A program made the position numbers and the translations under genes. The notes under the pieces were generated by a model. That model saw nothing but the letters and a program-made list of their open reading frames with translations. It ran no database searches and was not told where the DNA came from. 64,000 nucleotides of DNA, from positions 62,001 to 126,000 of the forward strand of contig NZ_JARXWL010000001.1 in assembly GCF_029893325.1 (NCBI RefSeq), read 5' to 3'. Below are positions 1 through 9,180 of the stretch, piece by piece (the stretch's first letter is position 1; each line of letters opens with the position of its first letter). This DNA comes from Enterococcus sp. PF1-24 (GTDB taxonomy: Bacteria; Bacillota; Bacilli; Lactobacillales; Enterococcaceae).

Positions 1-31
1 CTCCCCAAAAATCAATGCCCCGACAACCACG

Positions 32-58
32 AAAAAGCACCCTGCCATAGCAGAGTGC
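32..58 (-). terminator. Terminator after the recombinase operon
   Basis: On the minus strand GCACTCTGC and GCAGGGTGC form a nine-base-pair stem with one G-T wobble and a four-base loop, followed by a run of T. It lies just downstream of the last serine recombinase gene, as a rho-independent terminator should. Confidence 0.7.
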
Positions 59-72
59 CGAAAAAATAATTT

Positions 73-1644
73 TTACCCTTTAATCTCAATCTTTATCCCC
101 GACTTGAACAGGAAGTCCAAATGGTCATCAAATACTGTGATTTTTTGGGTCAGCTTGCGAACCAACTGCTCATCGTAGGCGGTGACACGTTTTGGCTGCG
201 ATTTCAAGTATTCAATCATCTCTTCTATACGTTCTTTGCCTGCGTTATAATTCACATTATTCGCTACCTGCTCTTCCTTTTCTCTTTGCAAAGCGTATAT
301 CTTATCGACCACCTTGGAATAATCCTCTGACGCAGTGGTTAGCTTTACAAGAAGTGTTTGTTGTTTTTCGATTTGACTCTCGATACGTTTCAGTTCCTCG
401 CTGTGAGCATTACCGAGCACTTCGGAGATGTTAGTTTCCAGCACCTTTATGGCTCTTTGCTTTCCGCCAAGTACCTTATTGATTGCCTCAAGCACCAAGT
501 TTTGAAGTTGCACCTCTGTGAGCGTTCGTGCTGGACATTCTACCCCCGGTGCGCTAAGCCTAGTCACGCACCGCCAAACAATCTGCTTTTTGCCACGATT
601 ATTCCAATGGGTTCTACGATACATATCGTTGCAATGTCCGCAAAAAACAACGCTCGATAGAGCATATTTACTACTATAGACTCGCTTTTTGCCGTCCATT
701 CCACTTCGAATATTCGCTCTGCGTTTTATCTCTTCCTGAACTCTTGCAAATAGTTCTCTTGGAATAATCGCTTCATGGTCGTTGTTCACGTAATACTGGG
801 GAACAGTGCCGTCATTTGCAACTCGCTTTTTTGTAAGGCAATCCACTGTATAAGTCTTTTGCAAAAGTGCATCGCCCATGTATTTTTCATTGGTGAGAAT
901 CTTTCGGAGTGTGCTTGAGTGCCACTTTGGGTTGCCTGCCGCTGTCAAGATTCCATCGGATTCAAGTCCTGACGATATTTCCTTATAATTTGCCCCATCA
1001 AGATATTCACGATAAATGCGTTTGACAATCTCTGCTTCTTCTGGAACAATCACAAGATTTTTATTCTCGTCCTTTGTATAGCCTAAAAAGCGATTATGAT
1101 TCACCTGCACAATGCCTTGTTGGTAGCGAAACTGAATCCCTAGCTTAACATTTTGCGATAAAGACTCGCTCTCTTGTTGAGCAAGGGAAGCCATGATGGT
1201 AAGCAGAACCTCGCCTTTAGAATCCATCGTGTTGATATTTTCTTTCTCGAAAAACACCGCAATATTTAACGCTTTCAGTTGCCTGATATATTTTAAGCAG
1301 TCAATCGTGTTTCTTGCAAAACGACTGATTGATTTTGTGATAATCATATCTATATTTCCGATTTTGCATTCTTCTATCATGCGATTGAACTCATCTCGCT
1401 TTTTGGTATTCGTGCCAGAAATACCATCATCGGCAAATATACCTGCAAGCACCCATTCAGGGTTATTTTGAATAAATAGCGTGTAATGCTCAATCTGTGC
1501 TTCATAGCTACTTGCTTGCTCATCGCTGTCAGTTGAAACACGGCAATAGGCAGCCACTCTTAATTTTATTTTTTCTTCCGTCTTGGTTTCTTCCACTTTC
1601 CGATTTAACCTCGGTGGAAAGATTGTTACACTTTTTTCTCCCAT
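73..1644 (-). CDS. Large serine recombinase (integrase), third of three
   Basis: Site-specific recombinase of the large serine class, which cuts and rejoins DNA through a phosphoserine link. The N-terminal resolvase domain carries the YCRVST motif with the catalytic serine at about residue 37, followed by the SISRFARN arginine motif. A recombinase domain follows, then a Cys-rich zinc ribbon (CGHC and a later Cys pair) and a C-terminal coiled-coil stretch. About 523 residues is normal for the family. An upstream in-frame GTG exists, but ATG at 1644 forms a TGATG overlap with the stop of the preceding gene, implying translational coupling, so it is preferred. It is the last gene before the terminator. 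With its paralogue at 2060-3619 it probably carries out integration or excision; which one does which cannot be told from sequence. Confidence 0.92.
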   Translation of the reverse strand: MGEKSVTIFPPRLNRKVEETKTEEKIKLRVAAYCRVSTDSDEQASSYEAQIEHYTLFIQNNPEWVLAGIFADDGISGTNTKKRDEFNRMIEECKIGNIDMIITKSISRFARNTIDCLKYIRQLKALNIAVFFEKENINTMDSKGEVLLTIMASLAQQESESLSQNVKLGIQFRYQQGIVQVNHNRFLGYTKDENKNLVIVPEEAEIVKRIYREYLDGANYKEISSGLESDGILTAAGNPKWHSSTLRKILTNEKYMGDALLQKTYTVDCLTKKRVANDGTVPQYYVNNDHEAIIPRELFARVQEEIKRRANIRSGMDGKKRVYSSKYALSSVVFCGHCNDMYRRTHWNNRGKKQIVWRCVTRLSAPGVECPARTLTEVQLQNLVLEAINKVLGGKQRAIKVLETNISEVLGNAHSEELKRIESQIEKQQTLLVKLTTASEDYSKVVDKIYALQREKEEQVANNVNYNAGKERIEEMIEYLKSQPKRVTAYDEQLVRKLTQKITVFDDHLDFLFKSGIKIEIKG

Positions 1645-2060
1645 CAAAACCACTCGCTTTCTATCATGCTGTAGGCATATTCAGCTTGCTTGAATGGATC
1701 ATCAAACATAATCTCCCGTGACCTAAAACTAAACTTGGTAGGTGCTAGTATCGGCAAATCTTCTGTGGCTTCATGAACTCTCCCAAGTTTAACCGCACGA
1801 TGTTCTCGCTCTAGCTGTGCCTTTTGAAAAGTTTCCTCATCAATAATGGCAGGATAATATTCTGTACCCATATATTTTTGGTTTTTTAGCATTCTGCCTG
1901 CACTACCGTGAAATGTATCAATTCCTGCTTCAAGGGCGGCTGTTCTTAGTGTCATTCCGCAGATATAACCATCAAATAGTTTTTGCACCCGAGCGGCCTT
2001 CTCCTTGTCGATATAAGCTTTCCCATTTTTAATTGTATAGCCAAATAACGTAGTTCTCAT
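1644..2060 (-). CDS. Short recombinase-like protein lacking the catalytic domain
   Basis: A 138-residue protein that resembles only the recombinase (DNA-binding) domain of large serine recombinases, with a segment like [19 protein letters not shown], and no resolvase catalytic region. It lies between two full-length recombinases and overlaps both through TGATG junctions, so the three are likely made as a coupled set. Trios of this kind, with a short middle member, are known from other Firmicute phages and transposable elements. It may be an accessory subunit or directionality factor; this is inference. The short length does not look like recent damage, since both ends are neatly coupled. Confidence 0.8.
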   Translation of the reverse strand: MRTTLFGYTIKNGKAYIDKEKAARVQKLFDGYICGMTLRTAALEAGIDTFHGSAGRMLKNQKYMGTEYYPAIIDEETFQKAQLEREHRAVKLGRVHEATEDLPILAPTKFSFRSREIMFDDPFKQAEYAYSMIESEWF

Positions 2061-3619
2061 CAAACCACCATCCTTTCCCTGAGCGTAATTCCACAGTTTA
2101 ATCTAAATCCAACCTCGCCCCTAGAGAATATAATCACACCATTTACAAACCTTTTGAAAATCTCCTCGTCATAGATTGTTTTCATTTCGGATTTTGAGCA
2201 GTGTGCAAAAAGGTCTCTTGCTGCTGAGAGGTAGGTAACTCCTCGGTTTTGATTATGCAAATAATCTTCTCTCATTTGAGCCAAGGTTCGCAGTTCCTGT
2301 TCAATGTCTGCCATACTTCGGCTGAAAATATCCTGACTGAGCAAATTCTTATGAAAATGTTCACGCAGAAGTTTTTCACGCTCCTTGATTGCGTTATGTT
2401 GCTTTTCAAAATCGCTCTGCTTTTCGGTATTCATATAATTCAAATCTTCGTCTAAGCCCTCAAGTAAAGGGGTTAGAACTTCCTTATAGCCAAAGGTCAG
2501 CTTGTTCATCATTGTCGTAAATGCGGCTTTGATTGCATCATCTCTGACATAGAGCATGGAGCACTTGGTCTTATCATCAAGGTGTGTCCCACAAGTCCAA
2601 GCAATATATTCTTTTCTGCCTGTGTAGTGGGTTCTGCGTTTCATAATTGCTCCGCATTCGCCACATTTTAATATTCCAGAGAAGGCATAGCGCCTGTTGT
2701 ATTTCTGCGTACTTCTACTAATGTTCTTCTCATCGGCTCTGCGTCTAATCTCTTGCCCTGCTAATTCAAAAATCTCATGGCTGATAATCGGTTCGTGATG
2801 ATTCCTGCAGTAATACTGCTGTTCCTCTCCGTTGTTGGTGTGGCGAGTAAAACGATCATCTGTATAAGTCTTTTGAAAAATGGCATCGCCTGTGTACTTC
2901 TCATTTTTGAGCATTCCACGAATGGTTGTACTATTCCACTTGCCGCCTTTCTTGCTTTTAATTCCTTCCTCTGTCAACTCTCTAGCAATTTGCGATGAGC
3001 CTTTTCCATTAATGGTGTCATTGAAAATTCGTTTGACAACCTCTGCCTCTTCTGGAACAATCCTCATTTCACCACTATCGTTGATGTAACCGTAAGGCGG
3101 ATAGCTGATTACATAAGTGCCTTGTTCAAATCGCTTCTGAATTGACCACTTATTATTCTTTGAAATGGAATGGGATTCTTCCTCCGCCATGCTACTGAGA
3201 ATAGAAAGAATTAGTTCGCTCTCCATCGTCATGGTATTTAAGTTCTCTTTTTCAAAATACACAAAAACTCCATGTTCGATTAAAAAGCGTACCATTTCAA
3301 GGCAATCCACTGTGTTTCTAGAAAATCGACTGATGGACTTCGTGATGACCAAATCAATCTCTTTTCTTTCACAGGCATCAAGCATCTTCAATAGTTGCTT
3401 TCGTCTTTCTATCTTTGTTCCAGACTTGCCTTCATCGTAATACAATCCTGCATACTGCCACGCAGGATTGCTTTTGATATAAGTTTGATAGTGTGTTTTT
3501 TGAGCTTCTAGGCTTTCGAGTTGCTCATCGCTATCTGTAGAAACACGACAATATGCAGCGACCTTTAGTTTTTTATTATCGTTTGACGATTCGCCGCCGA
3601 TTTTTGTAACTTTTGCCAC
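2060..3619 (-). CDS. Large serine recombinase (integrase), first of three
   Basis: Full-length large serine recombinase of about 519 residues. The YCRVST motif puts the catalytic serine near residue 27, SISRFSRN follows in the resolvase domain, then comes a recombinase domain and a zinc ribbon (CGECGAIMKRR with a later Cys pair). The first in-frame GTG at 3628 overlaps the ribosome binding site, so GTG at 3619, eight bases after GGAGG, is the better start. It is similar in sequence to the product of 73-1644, which suggests an old duplication. It heads the three-gene recombinase operon, preceded only by the small SHOCT-like gene. Confidence 0.92.
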   Translation of the reverse strand: MAKVTKIGGESSNDNKKLKVAAYCRVSTDSDEQLESLEAQKTHYQTYIKSNPAWQYAGLYYDEGKSGTKIERRKQLLKMLDACERKEIDLVITKSISRFSRNTVDCLEMVRFLIEHGVFVYFEKENLNTMTMESELILSILSSMAEEESHSISKNNKWSIQKRFEQGTYVISYPPYGYINDSGEMRIVPEEAEVVKRIFNDTINGKGSSQIARELTEEGIKSKKGGKWNSTTIRGMLKNEKYTGDAIFQKTYTDDRFTRHTNNGEEQQYYCRNHHEPIISHEIFELAGQEIRRRADEKNISRSTQKYNRRYAFSGILKCGECGAIMKRRTHYTGRKEYIAWTCGTHLDDKTKCSMLYVRDDAIKAAFTTMMNKLTFGYKEVLTPLLEGLDEDLNYMNTEKQSDFEKQHNAIKEREKLLREHFHKNLLSQDIFSRSMADIEQELRTLAQMREDYLHNQNRGVTYLSAARDLFAHCSKSEMKTIYDEEIFKRFVNGVIIFSRGEVGFRLNCGITLRERMVV

Positions 3620-3672
3620 CTTAAACACCTCCCTTCGTTAGTGTGACATATTACCGCCAAACTCCTGATATA

Positions 3673-3894
3673 TCAAGCGTTTGTGGGCATTATTGATGTC
3701 AATTCAGGAGAGAATATCTCAAGATTTAAAACCGTGATTTTGTCTAGTTCTGACAAAGAAATCAACCCCTTTTGAGCCATATCTCTTAGCATTTGCTGTG
3801 CTACGATATAGTCAAATTCATTTTGTAATTGCTCCCTCGTTATGATGAGTGGCTCATCATCTAAATGTGCCAGTTTTTTAATATCGACCGCCAT
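3673..3894 (-). CDS. Small SHOCT-like protein upstream of the recombinases
   Basis: A 73-residue protein whose central part (QMLRDMAQKGLISLSELDKI) resembles the short C-terminal oligomerisation (SHOCT) helix pair. The start at 3894 is chosen because GGAGG lies seven bases upstream; an earlier ATG at 3909 has no spaced site. It lies about 50 bases before the recombinase operon and after the late-gene terminator, so it probably opens the recombinase transcript. A regulatory or accessory role in excision is possible from position, but nothing in the sequence proves it. A repeated leader-like element (3923-3965) precedes it and overlaps its beginning in another frame. Confidence 0.7.
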   Translation of the reverse strand: MAVDIKKLAHLDDEPLIITREQLQNEFDYIVAQQMLRDMAQKGLISLSELDKITVLNLEIFSPELTSIMPTNA

Positions 3895-3922
3895 AATGTC
3901 AACCTCCATTTCCGAGTTGTAA

Positions 3923-3965
3923 CCTCTAATAGTGAAAGGACATTAAGGAGTACTTTAAGAACCAA
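3923..3965 (-). promoter_or_regulatory. Leader-like repeated element, copy A
   Basis: One of three copies in this prophage of a short conserved stretch. On the minus strand it reads TTGGTTCTTAAAGTA, then a variable stretch, then GTCCTTTCACTATTAGAGG. Read from TTG it encodes VLKVLLNVLSLLE, which continues out of frame across the start of the SHOCT-like gene. It lies between the late terminator and that gene. The other copies are at 35349-35392 and 39888-39931. Confidence 0.55.
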
Positions 3966-4002
3966 AAAACGAAAATTTGCGTCTATTCAATTCACGGCAA
4001 AA

Positions 4003-4041
4003 AAATAATGCCTGCTCACACTCCGAAGAATGCAAGCAGGC
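4003..4041 (-). terminator. Terminator of the late (lysis) operon
   Basis: Minus-strand stem GCCTGCT/AGCAGGC with an inner CATTC-TTCG-GAGTG hairpin, followed by ATTATTTTTTT. It begins seven bases after the endolysin stop codon and ends late transcription before the recombinase genes. Confidence 0.88.
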
Positions 4042-4047
4042 TTATAC

Positions 4048-4956
4048 TTAATTAGGAATCTTCAATTTTTGACCGCTGTAAATGACATTAGAGGTAAGTC
4101 CGTTCAGTTTCACAATCTCTGTGTATCTCGTTCCATTGCTAAGTAATTTCTGTGCGATGCCCCAAAGAGAATCGCCTTTGACAACGGTGTATTCTTTGTA
4201 AGTAGCAGCGGTAGGATAAATCTTTGTGCCGCTTTCATCAAATACAAAGTAACCATCATTTTTATCTGCTTGTGCTTTTGCATTGCTTAACACCTTATAC
4301 GCACCAATCTGTGATTTCTTATCGTTCCAAGACTTGCGAACACGATAATAACCTGACGATGGTTTGTCCGCAGGTGATGCAGAAGTATCATTAGACATTT
4401 TCGCTTTCACATCTTTACGGAAAGTGTCCATCGTGTAAGACATACCAAGCTGTTGCCATAAATGTTCTGGGTCACCATGATTTGATGCAATTCCTCGTTT
4501 GTAACCCTCTGCATGAGAGATGATTACTCCATCAGCCAACGGATCAAGATTAAACTTTTGACAAAGGTAAGAAAAAAGTTCCACTGCTGAGTTATAAGTT
4601 CTTGTTGCCACAGCCTTTGCAGTCGCTGTATCAGAGCAAGTAAATGTAGCACCACCAGTATATTTAATACAAACAGGTTCACACATCTCAATTCCGATAT
4701 GCGTGTTATTGGAATCACCACCGCCATGCCAACCACGATGATTCCAAGGTAAGGTCTGATAGATGATGCCGTCATTACCATCAATAAATCCATGAACACA
4801 GGCACGGTCATAACTAGCCCTATTCCAACTGTTGATAAATACTGAGGCTTTTGGCTGCGGGCAACCTACCGAGTGGAGCATTAATCCTTTTACCGTTATG
4901 GTTCGACCTGCCGTATAGCATGGATTTTTCGTTAAAATGCTTTCTACGATTTTCAT
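4048..4956 (-). CDS. Endolysin: N-acetylmuramoyl-L-alanine amidase with LysM
   Basis: Phage endolysin that cuts the amide bond between muramic acid and the stem peptide. Residues 1 to about 185 match the Amidase_2 fold, with zinc-ligand-type residues in GLMLHSVGC and the HGFIDGNDGIIYQTLPWNHRGWH stretch. A middle segment (YYRVRKSWNDKKSQIGAYK) looks like a SPOR-type repeat. The C-terminal 45 residues (YTVVKGDSLWGIAQKLL to LKIPN) are a LysM wall-binding motif. There is no signal peptide, as expected for a holin-dependent endolysin. A ribosome binding site AAGGAGG precedes the ATG. It overlaps the holin gene by four bases and is the last gene of the late operon. Confidence 0.95.
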   Translation of the reverse strand: MKIVESILTKNPCYTAGRTITVKGLMLHSVGCPQPKASVFINSWNRASYDRACVHGFIDGNDGIIYQTLPWNHRGWHGGGDSNNTHIGIEMCEPVCIKYTGGATFTCSDTATAKAVATRTYNSAVELFSYLCQKFNLDPLADGVIISHAEGYKRGIASNHGDPEHLWQQLGMSYTMDTFRKDVKAKMSNDTSASPADKPSSGYYRVRKSWNDKKSQIGAYKVLSNAKAQADKNDGYFVFDESGTKIYPTAATYKEYTVVKGDSLWGIAQKLLSNGTRYTEIVKLNGLTSNVIYSGQKLKIPN

Positions 4957-5363
4957 GAATTGTTTCCTCCTTTGTCGTGCAATTGTGCGAGGATATCCTT
5001 TAGCTTCTGCGGTACTGGCAATCCAAGATGCGTAGAGTTTTCAAGCAATGAAATGCCCTCGTTGGAGAGATAAAAGAAGATCACTGCAGTGCGCAGAACT
5101 CCACCTTGTCCAAGAACATATACATCAAGAATATTGCCAATACCGACTAGGGCGAAAATTAGTACCTTTCGGCAGATACCCTTGAATCCAACTTCGCTTG
5201 AAAGATTTTTGTCAGCAATGGCACACATCACACCTGTGATATAGTCGATTGATACAAAGGCGATGAGGGCATAAAGAAAGCCATCTGCACCGCCTAAAAA
5301 CCAACCAAGGAATCCTCCTAGTGTGGCAAAGCAGATTTGAATATAAGACCAGATTTGTTTCAT
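4953..5363 (-). CDS. Phage holin (toxin-secretion/phage-lysis holin family)
   Basis: A 136-residue membrane protein with three or four hydrophobic segments (around residues 10-40, 65-85 and 90-105) and the SIDYITGV motif typical of holin family 4 (Cph1 type). It forms the membrane lesion that releases the endolysin. AGGAGG precedes the ATG, and the gene ends with a four-base ATGA overlap onto the endolysin start, so the pair is translationally coupled. Length and position next to the amidase fit the family. Confidence 0.95.
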   Translation of the reverse strand: MKQIWSYIQICFATLGGFLGWFLGGADGFLYALIAFVSIDYITGVMCAIADKNLSSEVGFKGICRKVLIFALVGIGNILDVYVLGQGGVLRTAVIFFYLSNEGISLLENSTHLGLPVPQKLKDILAQLHDKGGNNS

Positions 5364-5401
5364 GTTGTTGTTCCTCCTGTAAGATTATTTTTGTGTATTA
5401 C

Positions 5402-5429
5402 AAAACGCCTGCCATTTCTGACAAGCGTT
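5402..5429 (-). terminator. Weak hairpin between tail fibre and holin genes
   Basis: Minus strand AACGC-TTGTC and GGCAG-GCGTT pair (some wobble), followed by TTTTGTAA. It could attenuate late transcription before the lysis genes. Its short T run makes this tentative. Confidence 0.4.
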
Positions 5430-5449
5430 CGTATCAAGTATAGTTTCAG

Positions 5450-7915
5450 CTATATTTGTTTTGGCAGTGCCTGCCACAGCCGCATATCCTCTTGACCGAG
5501 TGACCAGAACGCCACACCCCGCAGATTCCAGCGGTAGGCGGCTTCATTCGCCCAATAAACCAAGCTATCTACATCTTGAAAATAGCAGATTCCAAAACCA
5601 TCTGAATCACCGAAGAACAACCTTGAAATCCAAACATTAATATCCCTCGGTGTCACCAGTGCTGTATAATCACCGCCACAGGCAACAGGGATAATATCGG
5701 AGTGGAAGAAGTCATAATCCATAGAAATATCTTCACTGCGAGTGGCAGTTTCCTCCACATCAGAATTGACGGTGAATACTTCAAATTCATTATCCCAAGT
5801 GACGTTATTGCGGGCAATCCTTCCATAGCTTTTTGAGGTACCATCAGGCATGGTCACATCGAATGCCTCATACGGCTCATAAGTCCATGCATCACCCAAA
5901 CGGAGCAGCTCACATTTAATCTGCCCATCAGACTGTATCCCCGCATAACCACTTGTTGATGAGATATTTGCCGTAAAACGCAGCGTATAACTGTTACCAG
6001 AATAGACTTTTACGGTATTGCCACGCTTTCGTATTTCAACGAGGTACATATTGGGATTGGTGCGGATATTGGCATCAGTGGTGCGGGAATATTCGCCCTG
6101 CCAACTGCCAAGGAGCGTACTGCCTTGATAGAGTTCGATTCGCTGATTATTAATGTTGATACAGCAGAATACATTTCCAATGAAAACACCCGCTCGACCA
6201 GTGCCATTTGATGGGAAAGCTATTCTCGTCCTTAAATGCACATCGGTAAAGCCTGAATACTTCCACGCAAGCTGACCACTGCCTTCAAGCTGTGAGTAAA
6301 CTCGGCTCGTGGCATATTCATCACTTCGCCAAACCTTCCAACTGCCTGAAAGCGTTGTCCAGTAACTATCAGGAATCGGTGGATTATCTCTGAAATCCTC
6401 ATACCAAGCCAGTGCGGAGTCAGGCTTTCTTCGGAGAACCTCTGTTGTCAATCGAAACCCCTCTGCAGGTGCCCTCATAATCCCGTCCACATCTTTGAAA
6501 TGGCGAGGCGATAATCCAAAGGTGGCATTGCCTGCCCATGGTTTCTGCAAAGATGCGTTGCACACTCGAAATCCATAGAAAACCGAACCCGGCACGCCGC
6601 CAGTAATCACAATGGTGTGCTGTCCTGCAGAAAGGGTACGCTTTGTTGCCAAGGTTCGCCAGTGGCTTGTTTTCCAATACGGCCACCACAGACGGTTTTC
6701 ACTAAAGGATACTGCCGTGCCGTCTAAAGTCAGATTGATGCCATTCTTATCCCAAAAAGGAAACCCGATTTTAACAGCCACGTCATAAACACCTGCTGTA
6801 GAAATCGTAAAATTATAGGTAGCCGTGCTGTTAGCTGCAACAGCCACCGAGGTATCGCCGATAATCATATTTCCTGTGTAACTGTCAGGCTTACCGTTGC
6901 GGTCAATATAAATCGTGCCAAACTCGGACTTTTGCTCTTTGCCGTAGCAGGTCAGATAATTACGGCGGTTATAGGTTTCGCCTGTGATAGGAGCATTTCT
7001 TGCAACAGCATCTTGCCCTTCCATGTAGTCATACACAAAAGGCAAAATCCACGGCACTTTATCGTAATCATCCCAATAGGCAGCGAAAGGAATATATGCT
7101 TGTCGGTCGGCAAAATGATAGCCGCCGTTCATCCAAATTTCTGATGCGTAGTAGGTGTTGGACGTTCCACGATAGGTCTTGCCAATATCCTCTGGTTTCT
7201 GATAAATCTGCCACTCCCATCCGTAAGCAGGTAGCCCCATGAATATCTTTTCAGGATTCATTACCCTTGCGGCATAGTCATACGTTCCCTCAAGCCAACT
7301 GCGTGGTGAAACAGGACCGGGAGCAGAACCCGCCCAAGCCATGCCGTAACTCATAATGGATGCGGTATCGCAGTAATTATTGAGGTCAGCGTACACGCAC
7401 CAATTTTCTCCACCGACTGAACCCTGCACACCTGTCATGCCGGGCAGACAGATATTCATCAGCTTAGTGCGGTCATAAGCTTTGACGGTGTTGTAAATAT
7501 CACGAAAAAGAGCATTTGCCGCATCCTTATTTTCATAGCCACCGCCACGCTCTAAATCAATATCCACACCAGAACACCATGGGTATTTCTGCATAATACG
7601 GACAATTTCCGTGAGGAACTTATCCTTTGCACCATTTGTATTATTGCGAAGTGCAGTGAAAATAGAGGCCGTGCCGTGGTTCATGATAGTCAGCAGCCAA
7701 TTGATATGCGGCCATTTGTTGATGTAGGGCATCATACCGCTGATGGAAGTTCCTGTTTCGCTGATTGTTCCTGTGATATCCACTTCAAATGTAAAAATGC
7801 CGACTGTGTCAAAACAATCTCCATGATTATTCAGTGCTTGGAACATTCGAGAATTGCCCATGAACGACCATATCATGCACTTTTTACCCTTGAGATAATC
7901 TCGTTTATTACTCAT
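5450..7915 (-). CDS. Tail-associated GH18-like glycosidase / fibre protein
   Basis: An 821-residue protein. The N-terminal 300 residues form a glycoside hydrolase family 18-like barrel: SGVDIDLERGG contains the DxxDxDxE-type catalytic pattern (D118, D120, E122), and later segments such as VYDYMEG fit the same fold. The middle (about 330-470) resembles a carbohydrate-binding jelly roll. A further jelly-roll-like region follows (about 510-690), and the C-terminal 130 residues (WISRLFFGDSDGFGICYFQD to WSLGQEDMRLWQ) return to a barrel-like segment. GH18 domains in phage tails are thought to act on wall glycans at adsorption. The substrate is not known. It overlaps the upstream tail gene by four bases and is the last tail gene before lysis. 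Confidence 0.85.
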   Translation of the reverse strand: MSNKRDYLKGKKCMIWSFMGNSRMFQALNNHGDCFDTVGIFTFEVDITGTISETGTSISGMMPYINKWPHINWLLTIMNHGTASIFTALRNNTNGAKDKFLTEIVRIMQKYPWCSGVDIDLERGGGYENKDAANALFRDIYNTVKAYDRTKLMNICLPGMTGVQGSVGGENWCVYADLNNYCDTASIMSYGMAWAGSAPGPVSPRSWLEGTYDYAARVMNPEKIFMGLPAYGWEWQIYQKPEDIGKTYRGTSNTYYASEIWMNGGYHFADRQAYIPFAAYWDDYDKVPWILPFVYDYMEGQDAVARNAPITGETYNRRNYLTCYGKEQKSEFGTIYIDRNGKPDSYTGNMIIGDTSVAVAANSTATYNFTISTAGVYDVAVKIGFPFWDKNGINLTLDGTAVSFSENRLWWPYWKTSHWRTLATKRTLSAGQHTIVITGGVPGSVFYGFRVCNASLQKPWAGNATFGLSPRHFKDVDGIMRAPAEGFRLTTEVLRRKPDSALAWYEDFRDNPPIPDSYWTTLSGSWKVWRSDEYATSRVYSQLEGSGQLAWKYSGFTDVHLRTRIAFPSNGTGRAGVFIGNVFCCININNQRIELYQGSTLLGSWQGEYSRTTDANIRTNPNMYLVEIRKRGNTVKVYSGNSYTLRFTANISSTSGYAGIQSDGQIKCELLRLGDAWTYEPYEAFDVTMPDGTSKSYGRIARNNVTWDNEFEVFTVNSDVEETATRSEDISMDYDFFHSDIIPVACGGDYTALVTPRDINVWISRLFFGDSDGFGICYFQDVDSLVYWANEAAYRWNLRGVAFWSLGQEDMRLWQALPKQI

Positions 7916-8481
7916 AGGCTGTGATCTCCTTCCATCATTTCTTTAAACTCAAAATACACCCTTGCGGATTTTCCTTTTTCAAGCTGAACTTGATGCTTAT
8001 CATCATGAACGGCTGTATATTGGTAGAATCCATTTTTCGGTGTGGTATTGCCATTTTTAAGGCATCTACGCTCCGATGCAAGCAGAGCGAATTCATCGCC
8101 TGCATTTGCTGAAAATAAAAATACAGCCTCGTGAGAACCTGCCCCTTGTGACAGCTTAATACTTCCTGCCGCCATTGCTTGATTGGGGTAAATGTAGCAA
8201 TCAAGTCCTGTGGTAGTTCCACCGCTTGTATGCAAAACCAAGGTATCGCCAGATCGAACCACGGCATTGAAATACCTAACAGGATTCTCACTGTTCTTCA
8301 GCATGGTGATTGTGTGAGGTGTGTAGCCAGTAAGTCGAGAGCCTTCTTGTAGCTGTAGGTCGGTGAAATAAATATCGCCAGTACAATCAGAGATGAGCGG
8401 TCGGATGGTAACGCTGACCACTCGCATATCCTCACGGGTCTTTATGCTTTCGCTGAAACGGATGAAGTTATTAATCTGCAC
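7912..8481 (-). CDS. Tail/baseplate-associated protein of unknown function
   Basis: About 189 residues. GTG at 8481 is chosen because AGGAGG lies eight bases upstream; earlier ATG and GTG codons overlap that site. The N-terminal part (ISDCTGDIYFTDLQLQEGS) closely resembles the small protein encoded at 9719-9913 (ITDCTGEVYFTDIMLQAGS), so the two share a module, probably the last strands of a carbohydrate-binding-like jelly roll. The remainder is not recognised. It lies between the moron terminator and the tail glycosidase and overlaps the latter by four bases, so it belongs to the tail operon. Confidence 0.7.
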   Translation of the reverse strand: MQINNFIRFSESIKTREDMRVVSVTIRPLISDCTGDIYFTDLQLQEGSRLTGYTPHTITMLKNSENPVRYFNAVVRSGDTLVLHTSGGTTTGLDCYIYPNQAMAAGSIKLSQGAGSHEAVFLFSANAGDEFALLASERRCLKNGNTTPKNGFYQYTAVHDDKHQVQLEKGKSARVYFEFKEMMEGDHSL

Positions 8482-8507
8482 TGGCATCACCTCCTAAAAA
8501 TGCGCAG

Positions 8508-8536
8508 AAAAAAGCACTCTACTGAGAGAGTGCTTT
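8508..8536 (-). terminator. Terminator of the moron
   Basis: Perfect ten-base-pair stem AAAGCACTCT/AGAGTGCTTT with a six-base loop, followed on the minus strand by a T run. It ends the moron transcript before the downstream tail genes. Late read-through transcription would also meet it. Confidence 0.88.
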
Positions 8537-8551
8537 GGCAGGATTTATAAT

Positions 8552-8692
8552 TTAGTATTCTGCTTGATCCTCGTTTTGAAACGATGATGTTAATTCCATC
8601 ATTTTCTGAGAATAAGTATCACCATCGATTTCTTCATCTGAATATTGTCGCATCAATTCATCAATTTGACTCTTCAATTCCGCTCTGTCCAT
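8552..8692 (-). CDS. Small acidic protein, last gene of the moron
   Basis: A 46-residue open frame beginning MDRAELKSQIDELMRQYSDE and ending NEDQAEY. An excellent ribosome binding site (AAGGAGGA, seven bases before ATG) lies inside the end of the preceding gene, which it overlaps by 32 bases in another frame. The helical, charged sequence recalls SHOCT-type helix pairs, but function is unknown. Its spacing, site and position just before a terminator make it a credible gene. Confidence 0.65.
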   Translation of the reverse strand: MDRAELKSQIDELMRQYSDEEIDGDTYSQKMMELTSSFQNEDQAEY

Positions 8693-9170
8693 TTGGATTT
8701 CCTCCTTCCGAGTCCTCGTTCAATTCTTCTTGACTCTCATTGTCTGTATATTTTGCATAATTTCTTTCACCACATTTTTTGCAGATAATATAGGGGATGT
8801 TTTCCTCAGGAACCAATTCTGATTCTGTCAAGGGTTCTCCACAATGTTCGCATATTCCGATATTAGGAATTTTAATAATATTTTTCTTTTTGAGGAGTCG
8901 GTAAGCTACATATCCACCTGCGGCTGTAATTGCAGCTATGATTAAGGTCGGAATAATCCATTTGCTCTTCGTGCTAATTTTCACCGTCTTTGGAGGATGG
9001 GTAGTAGTATTCGATGATAGTTTATGTATTATTGTTGACTCAGAAACAGGAACTCTTGACATCCGCTCTCCAACTTCTCGTGTTAAGCCTTGGGGAAATT
9101 TGAAAGAACCCGTTATATATCCACCATCAGTGTATTGATTCCCAAAAAAGGGATGTGTTGCTCCTGCCAT
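8661..9170 (-). CDS. Moron membrane protein with cytoplasmic zinc ribbon
   Basis: A 169-residue protein with one transmembrane segment (residues 71-92, WIIPTLIIAAITAAGGYVAY), then a positive KKK patch and a zinc ribbon with CEHC (107-110) and CKKC (130-133), and an acidic tail. The positive patch suggests the zinc ribbon faces the cytoplasm and residues 1-70 face outside. GGAGGAG precedes the ATG within the end of the regulator gene, so the two are co-transcribed. Phage morons with a membrane protein often exclude other phages or change the lysogen surface; that is an inference here. I do not recognise the family. Confidence 0.75.
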   Translation of the reverse strand: MAGATHPFFGNQYTDGGYITGSFKFPQGLTREVGERMSRVPVSESTIIHKLSSNTTTHPPKTVKISTKSKWIIPTLIIAAITAAGGYVAYRLLKKKNIIKIPNIGICEHCGEPLTESELVPEENIPYIICKKCGERNYAKYTDNESQEELNEDSEGGNPNGQSGIEESN

Positions 9171-9180
9171 ATGACTCCTC

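Noticed and set aside
1-90. TTTTACCC near position 77 also occurs at the rlmD stop (about 49424-49430) and could be an attachment core.
   Set aside because: Eight bases are expected by chance in AT-rich DNA, and one copy lies within the recombinase coding end.
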